Shown piece by piece: positions 58,816 through 64,000 of a stretch of DNA of 64,000 nucleotides; the stretch's first letter is position 1, and each line of letters begins with the position of its first letter. The DNA lies in assembly GCA_028532985.1 (NCBI GenBank), contig JANCIK010000004.1, forward strand, positions 310,001 through 374,000. The letters are read 5' to 3'. The notes below the pieces were generated by a model. It saw only the letters and a list, made by a program, of their open reading frames with translations, was not told where the DNA came from and did not search any database. This stretch comes from Stropharia rugosoannulata. Taxonomy: Eukaryota > Basidiomycota > Agaricomycetes > Agaricales > Strophariaceae. A program made the translations under genes and the position numbers.

Positions 58816-59224
58816 TTATTGTGTTTGCATGAAGTTGCGGTCCTTGATAGCCTGTTGCCTGATCTTCCGCCTCTCCTTGCGCTCTTTAAGTCCTCCGGGG
58901 CCGTCGTCCTCGAATTCGCGTGGTTGTAACACCCCCCACAACCATTCAGGATAGGCGTCGTCTGCAAGAGCGGCCACAGGGGCCTGTCCTTTGAGGTAGT
59001 TCAGGCCAGGCATGATGGTGTCGACGGGACACGAAGAAACAGGTGTCGCTGCTTGCTGCGAACTCCCGGCCGAGGCTATTGAAAAATGAGTATGGTGGGT
59101 GAGTAATTGAGGGAAAAAACGAACGCTTTTTAGCCATTTTCGGTGCTTCGGTTGTGTATGTTCTGCATATGCATCGGAAGCTGTTTGATGTTGGGGCTCG
59201 GCGGAAAAGTTGGAAGACAGACAT
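58816..59224 (-). CDS. MRPL37: Mitochondrial ribosomal protein mL54 (Mrpl37 family)
   Basis: A large-subunit mitoribosome protein. Two exons, 59125-59224 and 58816-59075. Exon 1 opens MSVFQLFRRAPTSNSFRCIC, an Arg/Ser-rich mitochondrial presequence, and continues RTYTTEAPKMAKK. Splicing joins it to PSAGSSQQAATPVSSCPVD. The conserved core is MPGLNYLKGQAPVAALADDA followed by YPEWLWGVLQP, diagnostic of the family. The C-terminus (LKERKERRKIRQQAIKDRNF) is a basic RNA-binding helix. TAA at 58816-58818. Length about 119 residues fits. Confidence 0.92.
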
Positions 59225-60710
59225 GGTCGCTGGCCTTTGCTGATGGCTTTAAGCAAGGCTCTTGCAGAGGTCAGTTCGGCTTGAATCCTCACGTGTCGGC
59301 ATACTTATGTAATACGATGATCAATGATATCAATAAGTGGCACTTCCCGGCCAGTGCCTTGGTCAAGCCCCAACGTCCGTTACGTCTACTAGTACTAGAA
59401 CTTGACTAAAAAACGACTAGAACTGTTCAACGTTCATCCAGCGCGCATGTGAATCCGAACGCGATTGTACGGCTGACATACTGGATCTGAAGTCTCTTGC
59501 CTTCTTCACCTTGTGCTTGTACCAAGTTTATACGCGCGTCTATAAGCTGATCAATATGACTGACTCACTTCAGTCAACCGCAAGTCAATAGACTGACTCC
59601 CCATAAATCACGCTGGAGCTGGCTTGTACGCTATGAGTAGTACTCCAGTGTGGCGTATACGCTTCAGCATTATGATTGGGCTGTGTATATCTTGGTTATG
59701 GACCTAGTGTTCTCCGTAAGTGCATATTTATCTTAAACACCGACTGGACTCCTCAACTAAACATAACTTTGCTATTAGACTTTCGTACTTGCCCAGTGGT
59801 TAACAAGCAAGAGCTATGTCAAGTTCTGACTGATATGGAAGTTGGAACGCCTCAGCCTATCCGTGTACAGCCACATTATGCATGGGGACTTACGCTTTTG
59901 CTTTGAAATGTAGCAGTATGACAGGTTTCCCGGCCTTCCTTCAAAACGTCCACCGGAATGGTAATCATTGGCCCCTGATAAGTTTTACGAGGAATAGAAT
60001 GCCGCGTTTACCGTCGTCTTATTCTTCAGCCTTTCCTCGGTTTATAGATACGGGCATGTACCCGCTCCAATCACATATGGTGCTTTCGCAGCGACGACGT
60101 CTCAGTCTCAGGAACTTAAAGTTGAAGGTAGATGTCAAGTCCCGTCTCCGCTTTCGCTCCCTTAACCCTCTCACCTCGGATCCGGGAATAGGCTAGACTC
60201 ACAGCCTCAAGGCAGCTTATATGCATGGCTCCTGCTGTGACATGCGAACCGGCCATTCGGAGATTTGACAGATGTTGTAATATCCAATCAGAAATAGGTC
60301 CGCTACTCCGGTGGCACGGTGGATAATCGTATAAAGCCCGATCTACAAGCATAAAATGACGACGTAAGGCCCCTCCGTTTCAGTGCGGGCTGCTGGACCT
60401 CGGCTACGGCGCAGTAAACCCTGAATTGACTCAACCTCGATATAACGCCCACTCTCTTCGACCTCCTTTCTCCCTACTTACAGGACGCAGCCAGCTCCAG
60501 TGTCTTGTCTTATTTCGGTCCCTATTGCGTGCTCATCGGTGGCTTTCTCCTTTCCTATCATCTGTATAATTGGTTCCATCTACGCCCCCAGCATCTTTTC
60601 GCAATAATTCACTCAAACTTGAACGTATATCCCTATAGCTATAGACGACTACTTCCCTCCCGACTCTTTGACATTGACGAACATCCTTATCATCAAAAAG
60701 CTGTGAAAAG
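59225..60710. other. Intergenic, no recognised gene
   Basis: About 1.5 kb between divergent genes. Contains a ttcaacgtt word near 59428. Open frames here (59676-59906, 59882-60196, 60505-60714) lack domains; the last runs into the next gene's start and looks like leader. Confidence 0.4.
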
Positions 60711-61703
60711 ATGATAATGCAGATCAGCGCTCCATCGTCTTATATGGCGTCAATCTCTGGCTCTTCTTCTTACACAACAATGCCGAGCGCTGATGTCACC
60801 GCCATCGTCCCCACTATGCGGCGCGTCATTAGCTCCCCGTCAAAACATACAATGCAGCTCCGTGACGCAGCAAAAGCTCACCTCGCGCCCCCCTCCTCGC
60901 GCTCTCTCTCTCACCACGCCATGACAGTCTACGAAAACGACAACGCAACGGAAGAGCTCCTGCCCGCCTTCCTGCGCGACGAATATTTTACGAAACAGGC
61001 CATCAAGCAGATGGCCGAACACCGCGTCCTCCTCGACGCCCGCAAAAATGCGTCGCAGCGCGCAGACGCCGACGATGACGAATACTCGTGGTACTTCAAC
61101 AACCCCCACCGCTACGTCTGGCGCCCGCGCGACCGGCACGCGGGTAAAACGCGCAATTGCGTTGCAATGCTACACGGAGAGCTAGGCCAGACGTGTGATG
61201 CGGAGAAGAACAAGAGCCTATTCGCATCGTACCTCATGCGCCATTACGGATCGGTGTCTTCTTCCGTCGCATCGGGGCAGAAGGACGGCACCCACATGCC
61301 ACATGCGCGCGGTATAAGCGGCGCGCTGGACGGTTACCGCGCGCCGGCAGGGTGGGGCGAAGACATGGACGAGAGCGAAGCTTCCACGGTCTTTTGGCCC
61401 GACGAGGGAGACGACAAGTCGATGGCCACAACAGCAAACGCCTCGGTCCACCAAGGCAAACACTCGAACGGGTCTTCCGCCGACGACATTGCCTCATCGC
61501 CTTTGTCGGTCCTGTCCGGACACTCTACCTCTTCTGCAGCGTACCCTGCTTCTGGCACGAAGAGGAAGAGTAAGCGCTGGTCGACCACTTCTGTGACCAG
61601 TGACGAAATGGATTCTTCTTCAACTACTCGAAGAAACGCCACCCGTACGCGAACCGGGAGCCATCGCCGGTTCTCCCTATTTCGCCTATTCTCTACTACG
61701 TGA
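60711..61703 (+). CDS. Hypothetical protein, disordered
   Basis: Single exon, 330 residues, ATG 60711 (MIMQISAPSSYMASISG), TGA at 61701-61703. I do not recognise the family. The middle is the most structured part: EELLPAFLRDEYFTKQAIKQ (helical) and DDDEYSWYFNNPHRYVWRPR. The rest is Ser/Thr-rich, with a basic C-terminus (GTKRKSKRWSTTS; RTRTGSHRRFSLFRLF) that may be a nuclear localisation or membrane-binding tail. GC content and codon use look like a real gene, unlike the A/T-rich flanks. Confidence 0.72.
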   Translation: MIMQISAPSSYMASISGSSSYTTMPSADVTAIVPTMRRVISSPSKHTMQLRDAAKAHLAPPSSRSLSHHAMTVYENDNATEELLPAFLRDEYFTKQAIKQMAEHRVLLDARKNASQRADADDDEYSWYFNNPHRYVWRPRDRHAGKTRNCVAMLHGELGQTCDAEKNKSLFASYLMRHYGSVSSSVASGQKDGTHMPHARGISGALDGYRAPAGWGEDMDESEASTVFWPDEGDDKSMATTANASVHQGKHSNGSSADDIASSPLSVLSGHSTSSAAYPASGTKRKSKRWSTTSVTSDEMDSSSTTRRNATRTRTGSHRRFSLFRLFSTT

Positions 61704-62295
61704 TATGCCTGCCTATGCCACCTCTCCCGTGAGGCCCCGTTCCCATTTGTATCATGCGTTATCATGCTATCTTGTTATGTCTCCTCCTACTGTACCATCC
61801 CTGCATAATTTGACATAGGCTGTGCTGTTTTTGCGACAAATTTAATGTATAATTACTAGATTAATACTTGTATAATCGTAGATTGGAAGGCGCGTTTTTA
61901 ATTGTTTGTTAATGAGGGTGTATTTCTGTCAAATAATAATTTGTATCCGTAATACGATGTACTCCGACCAATTTACGTTTTCCGTGCATGTGTTCCGCGT
62001 TCTATTTATGTTTTCAACGCAGTGTACAATGTACATGCGAACCGTATGTTTTGTACGGCACTGCGTCATAGCTGCTATGCATTGCAATTGTTTGAAGTAT
62101 CATAATTGCACGACGAAAAAAAAAGCTGACAGAGTTTGCATACGCCTGACTTAGTTTTTACAGCCGCACTACCGCACATCTCCACTCTCGAGGAATCGAT
62201 GCTAAAAGTACCGATGCTGTCCAAAGATCGGTGTGTAATGCAGATAGTAGTATTGCGAATGAATGATGCAAAGCCAAAAATGCGTAAAAGTACAA
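61704..62295. other. Convergent 3' region of the two hypothetical genes
   Basis: About 590 bp between two stop codons. A/T-rich 3' flank with no coding exon seen. Confidence 0.45.
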
Positions 62296-63645
62296 CTAAG
62301 TTACATAGTCCAAGCCCACGTCCTGTATACTTCTCCGCCGACCGAGTTTCTTCGCCACTCTCTTCTCAGCGCGGAACAATGCCAGCCGGACTTTATAACT
62401 TAGACCAACGTACCGATGCCGCAGCGACGCGGTCATCGTCGTCAACCTGCCGTCCTCGCCCCTTGAACCCATGCCGGGACACGTATCGTCATCGTCGTCG
62501 TCGTCCGACATTAGATCTGCGGAGGCAGGGTCATTGCCCGCCTCGATCGGGGGCGAGATGTCCGCCTTCCGGATACCACACCTCGTCGTCGCGGAGACGC
62601 TCCGATACGGAGCCCAGGTCGCGCGTATATGTGACGCCGCCCGAGTAACACCGCTCAGCCTGCCACGCGCTTCCGGCCTGGCGCCCCGGCTTGCTGCTGC
62701 TAACTTCCGTCGAGGGACCGCACCGCACGGGTACGTGGCCTCTGTGATCGTTTCCGTGTCCCAGCTCTCGTCGTCAGTAGTAAGAGTGCTGCGGCCTTCG
62801 GCCATGCCCATCCCTTCCGGCGAGCACTGCGCGGGACAGGCGCCATGTCTGCGCACCGCGGACGCGCGTCCTAAAATGATACCGATACCTTTGTTCTCCT
62901 TGACGCTCGCGAAGCTGCTCGACCCGACGGTGGTCACGTCGGACGACCACGTCGAGGAGCGGCCACGCGCCATCCGTCTGGATGTAGAAGAGAATAGCGA
63001 CGAGGAGACTGAAGTGCCGACTGACTCGAACGACTGCGGCAGGGGTGCGTCCGTTGCTGAAACAGCTGGTTGAGGGTGTTGTTTGCGCCCGCGCTCAACA
63101 GGATCAGGCAGTGGAGGCGGGCGGAAATCCCGGTCGGCCTCCATATACGCCTCTATGGAGTCCTGAAGAGGGGAACCGAGCTTATCCTCCTGGGATATTG
63201 GTGAGCAGGGGTAGATGGAAGCACGGGGGAGTTCGTCTGAGGTTAGAGACATGTGTTCAAGTTGCTGCGAGAGCGCTTGTTCATCGAGTCCAGAGCACGG
63301 GGACGAGGTAGTAAAAGGGGTGCAGGGCTGGACATGCTGTGGCGGGCAAGGGGACGGCGAGGAATATGATGGGTCCTCCACCAGAGCGCTCATCTCATTT
63401 TGAGACAACGGGCCTTGGGGGCGGAAAAAAGGAGGGAGAGCGGCGTCCCCGAGAGACGAGGCAAATGTACCCTTCTTGGAATCGTACTCCGAGAAAACTA
63501 GTTCCATAGTGGGCATGCGCTCGGGGTCGTAGAACAGCCGCCTAAGCCGCTTCGCCGGGGGCTGATTCTCTATAGGGTTGTAAATGGATATATCATGCGG
63601 ACCGTGTGTCGCAGAAGAGCAGGAGGGTGAGAGGTGGGATGCCAT
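62296..63645 (-). CDS. Hypothetical protein, disordered
   Basis: Single exon, 449 residues, ATG 63645 (MASHLSPSCSSATHGPHD), stop at 62296-62298. Not recognised. Near the N-terminus PPAKRLRRLFYDPERMPTME is basic and may be a nuclear localisation signal. The middle is Ser/Pro-rich and there is an Asp run (MSDDDDDDDD). The C-terminus, YVGLSYKVRLALFRAEKRVA, then KKLGRRR, is a basic amphipathic helix. High GC third positions support coding. It converges with the hypothetical gene at 60.7-61.7 kb, whose product has a similarly basic Arg-rich end. Confidence 0.72.
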   Translation of the reverse strand: MASHLSPSCSSATHGPHDISIYNPIENQPPAKRLRRLFYDPERMPTMELVFSEYDSKKGTFASSLGDAALPPFFRPQGPLSQNEMSALVEDPSYSSPSPCPPQHVQPCTPFTTSSPCSGLDEQALSQQLEHMSLTSDELPRASIYPCSPISQEDKLGSPLQDSIEAYMEADRDFRPPPLPDPVERGRKQHPQPAVSATDAPLPQSFESVGTSVSSSLFSSTSRRMARGRSSTWSSDVTTVGSSSFASVKENKGIGIILGRASAVRRHGACPAQCSPEGMGMAEGRSTLTTDDESWDTETITEATYPCGAVPRRKLAAASRGARPEARGRLSGVTRAASHIRATWAPYRSVSATTRCGIRKADISPPIEAGNDPASADLMSDDDDDDDTCPGMGSRGEDGRLTTMTASLRHRYVGLSYKVRLALFRAEKRVAKKLGRRRSIQDVGLDYVT

Positions 63646-64000
63646 TGGTGCTCAGTTTGTGCTCATGTGCGTGCGCTAGGGAGCATCGGGTGCAAACGTC
63701 AGCGACTGAGCGTTGTACTCTATCCGTGAAGTTTGCACATACCGATGGTGTAATTTCGGTGTGTGAGGTAGGTGGATAAGTGTAGAAAGAGTCGCAGAGT
63801 GGTTCTGCGTACGTCTACTTACACTAGTTGTTTCACTGGCGTTCTAACACCTAGCGTCGCTGCAGTCTGCAATCAAATATGTTCCAGCGGAGTGTGGTGA
63901 ACGCATCATGATGATACAGCATCCCAGCGTGCAGTCAGAGCCCATAGTGCAAGACAGTTTAGTGATAGAGCAGGGTTTGCACCAGCTGGAACAGTTTGGA
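63646..64000. other. Upstream region of the last gene
   Basis: 355 bp up to the window edge. No coding exon seen; possibly leader and promoter of the minus-strand gene. Confidence 0.4.

Noticed and set aside
60505..60714. Small protein just upstream of the 60.7 kb gene
   Set aside because: No ATG start, C/T-rich leader-like sequence, and its end overlaps the next start.
1..64000. CRISPR array, bacterial operon, rRNA or autonomous transposon
   Set aside because: No regularly spaced repeats, no prokaryotic gene structure, no rRNA sequence and no transposase or reverse transcriptase motif seen on either strand.

Overview
The window is nuclear DNA of a filamentous fungus, very probably a mushroom-type basidiomycete (Agaricomycetes). 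Genes are dense and cut by many introns of about 45-70 bp with GT-AG (rarely GC-AG) ends. It carries eukaryotic housekeeping genes, two heterokaryon-incompatibility (HET) genes and a protein with the basidiomycete DUF6697-type domain. There are no operons and no Shine-Dalgarno sites. All assignments come from reading the sequence and reconstructing exons by hand; no search was run.

Layout. 1-12 kb is mostly conserved: an LDB19-type arrestin (running off the left edge), splicing factor SF3B2/Cus1, an intron-containing tRNA-Val, a secreted beta-lactamase-fold serine hydrolase, Derlin, and a rhodopsin-like seven-helix membrane protein. 12-53 kb is an accessory region. It holds eight members of one family that I cannot name: A 12.7-14.3 kb (dead), B 21.2-24.0, C 24.4-26.1, D 27.7-29.4, E 30.9-34.3, F 35.1-36.9, G 46.8-50.3, H 50.8-52.6. 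Two HET-domain genes (38.8-40.4 and 44.3-46.0 kb) sit among them. Islands of ordinary genes interrupt this array: an IFI27/ISG12-like protein, cytochrome c oxidase subunit Cox5, the CCHC zinc-knuckle protein Gis2/CNBP, and proteasome subunit Rpn8. 53-64 kb carries a DUF6697-type coiled-coil protein, pyroglutamyl peptidase, mitochondrial ribosomal protein mL54 and two low-complexity hypothetical proteins.

The main discovery candidate is the eight-member family with the two HET genes. All members share a core: an N-terminal module with GD(V/I)Gx(I/Y)DxxGxFxxxFNI, then a second module with (L/V)P(D/E)G(A/G) followed by a WY pair, an NG(S/A)L strand and, in the short forms, VTGCDKAxDW. Short forms (A, C, D, F, H) add a C-terminal module that appears only after splicing. 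Long forms (B, E, G) have a long disordered N-terminal half and a Ser-rich tail. Their divergence, inverted orientations, pseudogenisation and HET neighbours suggest a fast-turnover recognition locus, by analogy with fungal allorecognition or immune-like loci. That role is inference.

Smaller items are a MITE-like element with long imperfect inverted repeats at 37.4 kb, direct repeats flanking dead copy A, a perfect 15-bp-arm palindrome at 26.9 kb and a 27-A homopolymer.
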